NCBI GenBank assembly: GCA_003526375.1
Contig: DPDG01000050.1
Location: 123,093 to 187,092 of the forward strand
Source: Lentisphaeria bacterium
GTDB lineage: Bacteria; Verrucomicrobiota; Lentisphaeria; Victivallales; UBA1829
Direction: 5' to 3'
DNA length: 64,000 nt
Shown: in pieces, positions 1 through 7,443 of the stretch
How positions within the stretch are numbered: position 1 is the stretch's first letter
How the letters are laid out: every line of letters starts with the position of its first letter
Program-made: the position numbers and the translations under genes
The notes under the pieces: model-generated
Told to the model about the DNA's origin: nothing
Database searches by the model: none
Seen by the model: only the letters and a program-made list of their open reading frames with translations

Positions 1-485
1 ATGTGCAGATCCTGCTCTCCCGCCTGAAGTTCATGGTCGATGTAAACCACGGGAATTCCGGCGGTTTCAAGTCTGCCGTAAGCATGAGTGACAATGCCTT
101 TCACCGGTGAATGCGACAACATCTTCAGGACATCCGCAATCCGGCCCGACGGCGAAAGATAAGTCACCAGATACCGGCGGCTCATGGCGGCGTTCTGAAT
201 CCCATGAAAAACATTGGCATAATAAGGCGAAGTAAGTTCACCGATAAAGGCAATCTGCTCCCTGTGAAACAGAAGACCGGAGACAACCCGCGTTCCCTGT
301 CCCCGTGTCCCTCGCACAAGCAATCCGCCGGCGACAAGAAGCGAAACCGCTTTATTGGCTGTTTTTTTGTTGACTCCGAAACGCTCCGAAAGTTCATACT
401 CGGACGGGAAATGCGCCAGATGCGCATATCTGCCATCCTCCAGTTCACGACGCAGAGTTTTTAATATCGGTTCCAGTTTTTCCAT
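1..485 (-). CDS. GntR-type transcriptional regulator with sugar-sensing domain (partial)
   Basis: The reading frame starts at 485 with ATG behind an AGGGAG ribosome-binding site and runs off the left edge, so only the first 161 codons are present. Residues about 1-65 form a GntR-like winged helix (LRRELEDGRYAHLAHFPSEY, ERFGVNKKTANKAV, then a GTRVVSG wing). From about residue 70 a LacI/periplasmic-binding-type sensor begins (FIGELTSPYYANVFHGIQNA). This is the fused GntR-LacI architecture also seen at 11818 and 14570. It probably represses or activates adjacent carbohydrate genes, and it is divergent from the prepilin gene at 729 with facing promoters between them. The effector is unknown. Confidence 0.82.
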   Translation of the reverse strand, partial: MEKLEPILKTLRRELEDGRYAHLAHFPSEYELSERFGVNKKTANKAVSLLVAGGLLVRGTRGQGTRVVSGLLFHREQIAFIGELTSPYYANVFHGIQNAAMSRRYLVTYLSPSGRIADVLKMLSHSPVKGIVTHAYGRLETAGIPVVYIDHELQAGEQDLH

Positions 486-519
486 GAAATTCTCCCTTGT
501 CAAAATATAAAAAACTGTG

Positions 520-538
520 GCGGGAACTCACGTCCCGC
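520..538. promoter_or_regulatory. Inverted repeat in the leader of the partial GntR regulator
   Basis: GCGGGA and TCCCGC are separated by 7 bases, between the regulator start codon and its minus-strand promoter. It could be an operator for autoregulation or an RNA hairpin in the leader. Confidence 0.35.
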
Positions 539-582
539 ACCGTTTCTTCCCATTAGAAATTGACGGGCATGCTACATCATTT

Positions 583-611
583 ACTATAATATCAAAAAGT
601 GAGTGGGTCAA
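583..611 (-). promoter_or_regulatory. Sigma-70-type promoter for the partial GntR regulator
   Basis: On the minus strand TTGACC (606-611) is followed after exactly 17 bases by TATAGT (583-588), pointing to the regulator start at 485. It lies next to the plus-strand promoter at 641-669, so the two genes are divergently transcribed from one short control region. Confidence 0.6.
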
Positions 612-640
612 GATAAAAGAAAAATTTTTCTTGAAATATC

Positions 641-669
641 TTGACAATCCGTCAGTTTTACATTATAAT
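641..669 (+). promoter_or_regulatory. Consensus sigma-70-type promoter upstream of the first prepilin gene
   Basis: TTGACA (641-646), a 17-base spacer and TATAAT (664-669) match the full consensus. The promoter would drive the gene starting at 729, leaving a leader of about 50 bases. Confidence 0.7.
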
Positions 670-728
670 AGAAACAAAGGCAAGCGTTACCAAGTGGTTT
701 ACTTACAATAAAGATAAGGGAAAAACTC

Positions 729-1814
729 ATGAGGACACAAACAACGGATTTACGATCCCGGTCCGGAAATGCAGCAGGATATATATGTTTCACATTGATA
801 GAATTGTTTATTGGAAAATTTTATCAAAGAGTTTTTTCATTCTGTCGAAGCAGGACAGAACACGGATTGGCATTTCTCAGGCAAATTCCGGTCATATTGC
901 ATAGCGAGGAGCGGTCTCCGGCAAAATCCGATCATACTTCGTGGTGCGGAGCGGTCTCCGCCAGAGGAAGCAGCCAATCCTCGCACTGCTTTGCTGTTTC
1001 TTTCTTCATTCATATGTTCAATTGTTTCTTCTCTTCTTACTTCAGAGTTTCCTGTTCTTCTGCTCTCAGTTCAAGGGCGAAAATGCATATTTTCACTCTT
1101 ATAGAATTGCTTATCGTAATTTCAATCATTGCCATTCTCGCCAGTATGCTTCTGCCCGCGCTCAATAAAGCCCGCGCCATGGCGCTTTCCGTAAAATGTG
1201 TCTCGAACCTCAGACAGGCAGGCTGCACACAGAATATTTACGCGAACGACAACAAAGGATGGGTCGCATCTCCAATCAACAGCAATGATCGGATCTACTG
1301 GCAGGTCATTGCCTCGCAGGGATACCTGCCTTCCACCCCGCTTGAATCGGGAATCACCCTGCCGAATCCGGTGTTCCGGTGTCCCGACTCCCGCCTGAAA
1401 TTGATCGCAAGAAACAGCTACGGGCTCCGCTCGAACGGACAATGGACAAAATCCTTTCTGAATATCCATGCTGCAAAACCGATCAAAAGCCAGACGGCAT
1501 CTCCATTTTCCGCCACCTCGACCGTATGGCAGTCCGCTGCGGAAATGATTTTCATGGGCGACAATCTGAATGCAAAATACAAAACCTCTCCGACGGAAGA
1601 CAACTTCACCGGTCATTACATTCTGGAAGACACCGGTTCGGGAAGCGGCGGCGCGGCATATCCCCACTTCCGGCATTCGGGGAAATGCAACATTCTGTAT
1701 GGCGACGGGCATGTAAAGGGAATTCTGCCCCTTGAGCTTGGCGACTCGCTCCGCACGCCGGGCAACTGGAATTATTTCACAAGCAGCAATATCGCAGCCG
1801 GCAGATACCCGTAA
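729..1814 (+). CDS. Prepilin-type H-X9-DG (DUF1559-like) protein with a long leader carrying a duplicated FTLIEL motif
   Basis: This resembles the type IV pilin/pseudopilin proteins abundant in PVC bacteria. A hydrophobic prepilin helix begins at residue 122 (FTLIELLIV, then IIAILASMLLPALNKAR), and the C-terminal H-X9-DG signature is present (H-SGKCNILYG-DG). The unusual part is the leader of about 120 residues. It contains an earlier FTLIELFIG copy (789-806) exactly 303 bases, in frame, before the functional copy (1092-1109). If the ATG at 729 is used (AAGGG site upstream), the prepilin peptidase site would be deep inside the protein. An ATG at 1083 with AAGGG five bases upstream would give an ordinary four-residue leader (MHIF) and is a credible alternative start. 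Role: probably a cell-surface or secretion pseudopilin; substrate unknown. Confidence 0.8.
   Translation: MRTQTTDLRSRSGNAAGYICFTLIELFIGKFYQRVFSFCRSRTEHGLAFLRQIPVILHSEERSPAKSDHTSWCGAVSARGSSQSSHCFAVSFFIHMFNCFFSSYFRVSCSSALSSRAKMHIFTLIELLIVISIIAILASMLLPALNKARAMALSVKCVSNLRQAGCTQNIYANDNKGWVASPINSNDRIYWQVIASQGYLPSTPLESGITLPNPVFRCPDSRLKLIARNSYGLRSNGQWTKSFLNIHAAKPIKSQTASPFSATSTVWQSAAEMIFMGDNLNAKYKTSPTEDNFTGHYILEDTGSGSGGAAYPHFRHSGKCNILYGDGHVKGILPLELGDSLRTPGNWNYFTSSNIAAGRYP
885..964 (+). repeat. Tandem pair of 40-bp repeats, each with a hairpin
   Basis: Copies at 885-924 and 925-964 align without gaps at an offset of 40 and differ at scattered positions. Each ends in GGAGCGGTCTCC, whose arms GGAG/CTCC can pair; in the second copy the stem extends to GCGGAG/CTCCGC. 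They lie inside the inserted leader of the prepilin gene, between the two FTLIEL copies. Confidence 0.6.
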
Positions 1815-1859
1815 GAGAGTTTTCATTCCAATGAATCATATCAAACACGAAGGAGAAAA

Positions 1860-2378
1860 ATGAAAAAACGTATTTTGCCTGTGCTGCTGACATTAGCCTT
1901 GTCAGCCTGTATCTGCGGTGCCGCGGAGACAGCGGAGTTTTCATTGAAGGCGGCGCTTGACGGAGAAAAAACAATCCTGAAAAGCGGTTCGCCGGTCATT
2001 GCAAATGTCGTCTTCGGGCATCCGCCGGAATATGAACCGTTGTACTGGCGCGCGATTCTCGCATATGCCAATCTGCCGGAGGACTTCTGCGGAAAAGTCA
2101 AAGTTCTGGAATCCAAAAGCAAAGACCCGCGCTGGCGGAGTGTCTATATCCTGAAAGGATATTTCAAGCAATCGGTTCCCGGTTATTTTCCTATTCCCTA
2201 TTCCCTCAGGAAACAAAATGCCCAGAAATGGGAATTCTCCACGGAAAACTGGCCGGAAGGCGATTATACGGTAACGCTCCAACTGATGCTCCGGCACAGA
2301 GACTGGAAGACAATGAAAGACGGCAGGAAAGCCTATCGGTACACTTCCTCTGCAATCAACTTCACACTGGAGAAATAA
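1860..2378 (+). CDS. Small secreted protein, probable lipoprotein, unknown function
   Basis: A 172-residue protein preceded by a good AAGGAG site. The N-terminus is a signal peptide with two Lys and one Arg, a hydrophobic stretch and LSAC at residues 13-16, which fits a lipobox, so the mature protein is probably anchored through Cys16. The rest has alternating beta-rich segments ending in a YTVTLQLMLRHRDW-like strand and resembles an Ig-like or accessory beta domain; I do not recognise a family. It sits directly before the large hydrolase at 2384 (5-base gap), so the two are likely cotranscribed and act together at the cell surface. Confidence 0.7.
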   Translation: MKKRILPVLLTLALSACICGAAETAEFSLKAALDGEKTILKSGSPVIANVVFGHPPEYEPLYWRAILAYANLPEDFCGKVKVLESKSKDPRWRSVYILKGYFKQSVPGYFPIPYSLRKQNAQKWEFSTENWPEGDYTVTLQLMLRHRDWKTMKDGRKAYRYTSSAINFTLEK

Positions 2379-2383
2379 ATAAG

Positions 2384-5347
2384 ATGAATTTGAAACGGAT
2401 ATTGTCATGGTGCCTTTCGGTTCTTGCGGGAATCACTTTTTCCGCGGACCTCGAAATCCCGGAACGGAATGAACGCCCTCTCATCGACGGGAAAGCCGAC
2501 GACGCCTGCTGGAGAGGACTCCCATGGCGGAGCGGATTCACACGCTGCGGCACAGGGAAACAGGCGGAAGCGAATACCCGTTTCAAAATCTTCACAAGCA
2601 AAGGAACGCTGTACATCGCCGTCGAAGCATCCGAGCCGGAAATGCAGAAAATCGTGAAAGAAAAGAAGGAACATGACTCTCCGGCAGTCTGGCGCAATGA
2701 CTCAATTGAAATCAATCTGGTTCCCGATCCGAAAGCAATGTCGTTCTATAAATTCATCATAGACAGCACCGGACAATATGCCGATCTTCAGTTGACCGAT
2801 GATAATACGGACAGCGGTAGATTCAATGCGTTCAACGAATGGGACGGAATGCCGGAAATCCGGACTTCCGCCGGAAAAAACTTCTGGACGGTGGAAGCCG
2901 CGATCCCGCTGGGGGCAATGCAGATCAATGAAGACACGCCGGATACCTGGCGCTTCAATGTCTTCCGCCACCGCTTCGCCGGTGGAAAGACGGAAAGCAC
3001 ATCCTATTCGCGTCTCCCGAAACCGGGCACGCTTCAGCCTGCGTCTTTCCTGAATGTGAAACTGCACGGCTTCAAGGCGGTGGATTACCCCTTTTCCGCA
3101 GGGAAAAGCACATTCACATTCCAACGCGGCAAAGACGGTGTCTTCGAGTTTAAAATTAACGGAGTGGTGCATAACGGAATGCCGAAGTTCCGTCTGGCGA
3201 AGGTCCGCTTCGCCCTGAACAACGGAACAAAGACCTATCAGGCGGAAAAACTGGAACCGTTCAAAGGGAAAAGCTCCACTGTGTCGAAGAATGTGATCCG
3301 CGATGTCCCACAGGGGGAATATCAGTTGAATTTCAGCATCTATTCCAATTCGTCCGTTCCGGTTCTCCTCTGCAATGTTTCGCGGAAAGTGAAGCTGGAA
3401 TACTCTCCGCTGAAAATCCGTCTTGTCAATCCCCCCTACCGCAGCAATGTCTATGCGACCATGCCGGACAAGATATTGAGGGCGGACATCCTGCTGAACG
3501 AAGATACCGGAATCCCGCTCACTGCAACACTCTCCAACGGCAAAGACATCCGCCTTGAACAGACAATCAGGGCTGCTGAATGGAACAACCGGGTCAATTT
3601 CGACATGGCATCGCTTCCCGACGGCTGTTACACGCTTTCCGTTTCGGGCAAAGGCGGACAGGGTATTTTCAAAACTGATACAACTGTACAAAAACTTCCT
3701 TACCGCAAGGGCGAAGTCTGGCTCGACAACCGGGGAGTAACACATGTGGACGGCAAACCGGTACTTCCTTTCGGATGGTATGGAACACAGCCGGACAAAC
3801 CGGATAAGTCCGTGAACTGGATCATCCTGATGACCCGCTTCGCCGACATCGACAGTGCGGTGAAAACAATCCGGAAGAATCTGGAATCCGGTCAGAGGAC
3901 CGCGATCTACATGACACAGGAAATCACGGGCAGAGCATGGGACAAGCCGGTATTGTTTTCCGAATCCGCACGTAAAGGCGGCCTTTCCCCGGCACAGCGG
4001 GAAAAGATCATCAGATTCGTAAGCGCCGTCGGGAAGACGGATGGGCTCCTTGCCTGGTACATGGCGGATGAACCCGAAGGGCGGGACAACAATCCGCTTT
4101 TTTATGAAGAGGCGCTGGAACTCATCAGGAAGCATGATCCCTATCATCCCGGAATCATGCTCAATTACGGACTCTACGGGATCAAGAGATATTATCGCGG
4201 CGCCGATATCCTCATACCGGACTGCTACGCGCAATACTGGGAAGACGGCACCACGGAAAAACCCCGCTCCAGCACCTCGGAATGGGTCAGAACCGCGGCG
4301 GCGCTGCGCCCGGCATGGCTCTGCACCCAGATGTCACTCTGGCCCGCGCGACACCCGGACGGCAGACTGCGCGGTGTGCCGCCGGATTACAGAGACCAGC
4401 GTATGCAGTTTCTTCAGGCGGTCATCCATAATGCCAAAGGTTTTTCGATGTATACCTATTATTACGGGCAGATCTATTCTTCCCTCATCATCGGACACGA
4501 GGAACTCGGGCGCACACTTCAACTGATCCGCGAGTATGTCTTCGCCGATACCATCCCGAACGGCGTCACGATAAAAGGGGCAGAGCCTCCGGCGTTCCAG
4601 GCAGGATTGAAGAAAGTCGGGAAAGAGTTCTGCCTGATCGCCGTCAATACTTCGCTCAAGGCGCAGAAAATGGAGTTTCTGCTGAAAAACAGATTTTCCG
4701 GAAATCTGTATGAAGGCGGAGGAAAAGGTGTGTTCAAAGTCGGCGCAGGACGCTTTACCGATACTCTCGCACCGAAAGAATCCCGGCTGTATCTGACGGA
4801 CGGAAAACTTGCACAGGAAATTCCCGATGTCGCCGCAGTCGAACGGCGCATTGCCGAACACCGTGCGGGGCGCCGGAAAAAAGGAAACCTGATCGGAACC
4901 GGTGAGTTATATGAAGCGGATTATCTTGATTTCGCCGCCGGCAGAATTCCGGCTCATACAGTAAAAATCGCAGCATCTTCGGATGCGACGTTCCATGCGA
5001 CAAAAAGGACCGGCTCGCTGTATTATCTGGTGGACGGGCTGACTGAACCGACCCGTTTCGAGTTCACATGGTCGCCGAAATCATCCGACAAGACACCGTG
5101 GCTGAATTTCGTTCTGCCGGAGCCATCGCCCGTAAGACTGGTGAAACTGTACACACCCGATGCAAGAATCACATCATGCCGGGTCACTGCGGGCGGGAAA
5201 AAATATGAAATCAAAGAAAACAGGAAAAATGTGATTGAGATTCCGATTGACGGCACCATGACATCCGAAGTCAAAATCGAGTTTCTGAAGACAAAACCAG
5301 CAACAACCGGAAAGAACAGACTGTTGAGCGAAGTGGAAATTTACTGA
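2384..5347 (+). CDS. Large secreted CBM9-like/TIM-barrel glycoside hydrolase-like protein
   Basis: I place the start at 2384 (MNLKRILSWCL), which gives a clean signal peptide ending near FSA and a 987-residue protein. An upstream in-frame extension would remove the signal peptide. Residues about 30-220 look like a CBM9/DOMON-type carbohydrate-binding domain (PLIDGKADDACWRGLPW, then FWTVEAAIPLGAM). A beta-sandwich linker follows. From about residue 445 there is a TIM-barrel-like region beginning VTHVDGKPVLPFGWYG with LLAWYMADEPEG, where the Asp-Glu is a plausible catalytic acid. The last 100 or so residues resemble a discoidin (F5/8-type) domain. It probably attacks a plant or mucin glycan outside the cytoplasm; specificity cannot be read. 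A similar barrel (LLAWYINDE) occurs in the gene at 16853. Confidence 0.75.
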   Translation: MNLKRILSWCLSVLAGITFSADLEIPERNERPLIDGKADDACWRGLPWRSGFTRCGTGKQAEANTRFKIFTSKGTLYIAVEASEPEMQKIVKEKKEHDSPAVWRNDSIEINLVPDPKAMSFYKFIIDSTGQYADLQLTDDNTDSGRFNAFNEWDGMPEIRTSAGKNFWTVEAAIPLGAMQINEDTPDTWRFNVFRHRFAGGKTESTSYSRLPKPGTLQPASFLNVKLHGFKAVDYPFSAGKSTFTFQRGKDGVFEFKINGVVHNGMPKFRLAKVRFALNNGTKTYQAEKLEPFKGKSSTVSKNVIRDVPQGEYQLNFSIYSNSSVPVLLCNVSRKVKLEYSPLKIRLVNPPYRSNVYATMPDKILRADILLNEDTGIPLTATLSNGKDIRLEQTIRAAEWNNRVNFDMASLPDGCYTLSVSGKGGQGIFKTDTTVQKLPYRKGEVWLDNRGVTHVDGKPVLPFGWYGTQPDKPDKSVNWIILMTRFADIDSAVKTIRKNLESGQRTAIYMTQEITGRAWDKPVLFSESARKGGLSPAQREKIIRFVSAVGKTDGLLAWYMADEPEGRDNNPLFYEEALELIRKHDPYHPGIMLNYGLYGIKRYYRGADILIPDCYAQYWEDGTTEKPRSSTSEWVRTAAALRPAWLCTQMSLWPARHPDGRLRGVPPDYRDQRMQFLQAVIHNAKGFSMYTYYYGQIYSSLIIGHEELGRTLQLIREYVFADTIPNGVTIKGAEPPAFQAGLKKVGKEFCLIAVNTSLKAQKMEFLLKNRFSGNLYEGGGKGVFKVGAGRFTDTLAPKESRLYLTDGKLAQEIPDVAAVERRIAEHRAGRRKKGNLIGTGELYEADYLDFAAGRIPAHTVKIAASSDATFHATKRTGSLYYLVDGLTEPTRFEFTWSPKSSDKTPWLNFVLPEPSPVRLVKLYTPDARITSCRVTAGGKKYEIKENRKNVIEIPIDGTMTSEVKIEFLKTKPATTGKNRLLSEVEIY

Positions 5348-5444
5348 AAAGACACTGGAATTGCAGGATTTCGGTCCGGGTATGAAGAGAGAGACGGGGC
5401 GAAATCCTGCTTTTGCAGAAAACTTCAAAAGCAGGTGGGTCAAT

Positions 5445-5580
5445 ATATCAACGCTTTTGCTTCCGGGACTTCAAAAAAGTACGTGCCATGGCAAAAGGAA
5501 CGGTATGCACCAGCAATCTGAAACAGATCAGTCCGGGGAATGGGCATGTATTCCGATTTATACGGATGATTCCGTTTTTT
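5445..5580 (+). pseudogene. Decayed remnant of a prepilin (DUF1559-like) gene
   Basis: In one frame the sequence from 5454 reads LLLPGLQK. One base later (an A6 run at 5473-5478) the next frame continues VRAMAKGTVCTSNLKQIS, and after further shifts a third frame gives IPIYTDDSVF. LLPxLxKxRAMA...CxSNLKQ is the conserved region just after the prepilin helix in this family (compare LLPALNKARAMA...CVSNLRQ in the gene at 729). The fragment lacks the FTLIEL helix start and everything C-terminal, so it is a fossil. Confidence 0.65.
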
Positions 5581-5637
5581 CCACGGGAGTGGAGATTCCG
5601 GCGACAGAAGATAAAATCAAAAAGGAGCTTGCCGGTC

Positions 5638-7443
5638 ATGATTAAGATATGGCGGTCATGGAAAAGTGCGTTCGGAGAATTCTCACGGGAATTCATACCC
5701 GAACAAGAGGAGAGCTGGAATGTGACGGACATTTACACGGACGGGGAACTGGAACGGATTCGGCGTGCAGGTTTCAATGCCGTCTGGGTTCATGCGCAGT
5801 TGAACCATATTGTCCGGACCGGAATTTTCCCGGAGCTAGGAGAGTATGCGGTGGAATTCCGGAAACGGTTGAATATTCTGACGGAACGGGCGGCACGGCA
5901 TGGAATCGGTATCTATCTTTACCTGCAGGTGCCGCGCGGTCTGCCGCAGGGACACCCGCTCTGGCAAAAACATCCGGAATGCGCCGGAATGCCGGATATC
6001 TACTCCGACATCAACGGAAATCCTGTGGTTATGATTCCCATGTGCACGTCCATGCCGGCGACACGGAAATATCTGCAATGCGCAGCGGAGGAACTGGCGC
6101 GGAGACTCCCGCGTCTTGCCGGCGTGATCCTGATTACCGCTTCGGAATATCCTTCGCACTGTTACGGACGGGGCGGACGGATGGTTCCCGACGGAGACCG
6201 CCTGAAATTCATTCCGGTGGACTGCCCGCACTGTCTTGAACGGACACCGGCGGAAGTGATCACGGAAGTCATCGGCATTGTTTCCGGCGGAATCCACGCC
6301 GTGGCTCCGCAGATGCGGGTCATCGCATGGAACTGGTCATGGACTTTTTTCGAGGAATCCCCCTGTCCCAATCTCATCCGGCGCCTGCCACGGGACGTGA
6401 ATCTGCTGATTGATTTCGAGCGAGGAGGGCTCAGGAGGAACGGCGCAACTCTGGAAGAATATTCCCTCGGCTATGCGGGACCGTCCGAACGCTTTCGCCT
6501 TGCATGCGGGGAAGCGCGGAAACACGGTCTGGAGGTATTCGCAAAATTCCAGCTCGGCACAACGCATGAGCTGGCGGTCGTCCCGAATCTGCCGCTGCTG
6601 GAAAACATACGCAGGAAAGCATCCCGGTTTTCCGCTTTGAACCTGAACGGATTCATGGGATGTTGGAATTTCGGCAACATGCCGAGTGCAAATGTCACAG
6701 CTTTCCAATATTTTCTGGAAAGGCCGGAGGCATCGCTTGAAGAGTTCGCCACCGCGTATTTCCCCGGAAGCAACGCAGAAAAGATTGCGGAGGCATGGAA
6801 TTTTTTCACGACGGCGATGGAGGAATATCCGCTTTACAACCCATGGCTGTATTTCGGTCCGGCTAATTTTTCACCGGCTCTGCCGCTGGAACCCGGGCCG
6901 CTGTCCAATATTGCCGGGGGGCGTTCATGGCTGCCGGAGGCGGTTCGCGGAGATGATATCGGAAAAGCGTTCAGGCAATGTTCGCCGGAAGAAGTCATTG
7001 CCGCATTTGAAAAGATACTTCCCCTCTGGGAAAAGGGGACGTATCTGCTTCGGGACACTCTCGGAAAAAGCGGTTCCATTCATGCGAGGGAGGAACTCTC
7101 CTCGGCGGAGGCGTGCGGATTGCTTTTCCGGAGTTCGCTCAACTGCGTGCGTTCCTACCGTCTGAAGCTGCAATGGGAGGATTCCCGCATGGGGGAATGG
7201 CGGAGGATCGCGCTGGATGAGCTGGAAAATCTGAGAAAACTTCTTCCGCTTGCCGAATCCGACCGCCGGATCGGATATCACATTGAAGCACATGCATATT
7301 TATTCACGCCGGAACAGATACGTAAAAAGATAGAAACATTGCAAAAAATCAAGGAGAATCATCATGAAGTTTTTGAGTTGGAGAAATCTGATCCTGCTGC
7401 CGGCGCTCCTGAGCTGCCCGTCCGCTGTTACGGGTGCAAATGA
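5638..7443 (+). CDS. TIM-barrel glycoside hydrolase-like protein, cytoplasmic
   Basis: The start at 5638 is chosen because AAAGGAG lies ten bases upstream and because the region before it reads through the prepilin fossil. The 601-residue product has no signal peptide. It opens with FGEFSREFIPEQEESWNVTD and then barrel-like repeats: LERIRRAGFNAVWVHAQLNHI, RHGIGIYLYLQVPRGLP, GVILITASEYPSHCYGR, VIAWNWSWTFFEESP, FAKFQLGTTHELAVVP and GFMGCWNFGN. The Trp-rich strands and Glu residues at strand ends suggest a glycoside hydrolase-type barrel (GH20-like hexosaminidase barrels are one possible relative), but I cannot assign a family. Its last 80 bases overlap the next gene, including that gene's signal peptide, in a different frame. 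Confidence 0.65.
   Translation: MIKIWRSWKSAFGEFSREFIPEQEESWNVTDIYTDGELERIRRAGFNAVWVHAQLNHIVRTGIFPELGEYAVEFRKRLNILTERAARHGIGIYLYLQVPRGLPQGHPLWQKHPECAGMPDIYSDINGNPVVMIPMCTSMPATRKYLQCAAEELARRLPRLAGVILITASEYPSHCYGRGGRMVPDGDRLKFIPVDCPHCLERTPAEVITEVIGIVSGGIHAVAPQMRVIAWNWSWTFFEESPCPNLIRRLPRDVNLLIDFERGGLRRNGATLEEYSLGYAGPSERFRLACGEARKHGLEVFAKFQLGTTHELAVVPNLPLLENIRRKASRFSALNLNGFMGCWNFGNMPSANVTAFQYFLERPEASLEEFATAYFPGSNAEKIAEAWNFFTTAMEEYPLYNPWLYFGPANFSPALPLEPGPLSNIAGGRSWLPEAVRGDDIGKAFRQCSPEEVIAAFEKILPLWEKGTYLLRDTLGKSGSIHAREELSSAEACGLLFRSSLNCVRSYRLKLQWEDSRMGEWRRIALDELENLRKLLPLAESDRRIGYHIEAHAYLFTPEQIRKKIETLQKIKENHHEVFELEKSDPAAGAPELPVRCYGCK

Noticed and set aside
2228..2383. N-terminal extension of the hydrolase starting at 2384
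   Set aside because: It overlaps the upstream lipoprotein gene and would bury the signal peptide.
2702..4234. Antisense frame within the first large hydrolase
   Set aside because: No start signal and no motifs; the sense protein is coherent over its full length.
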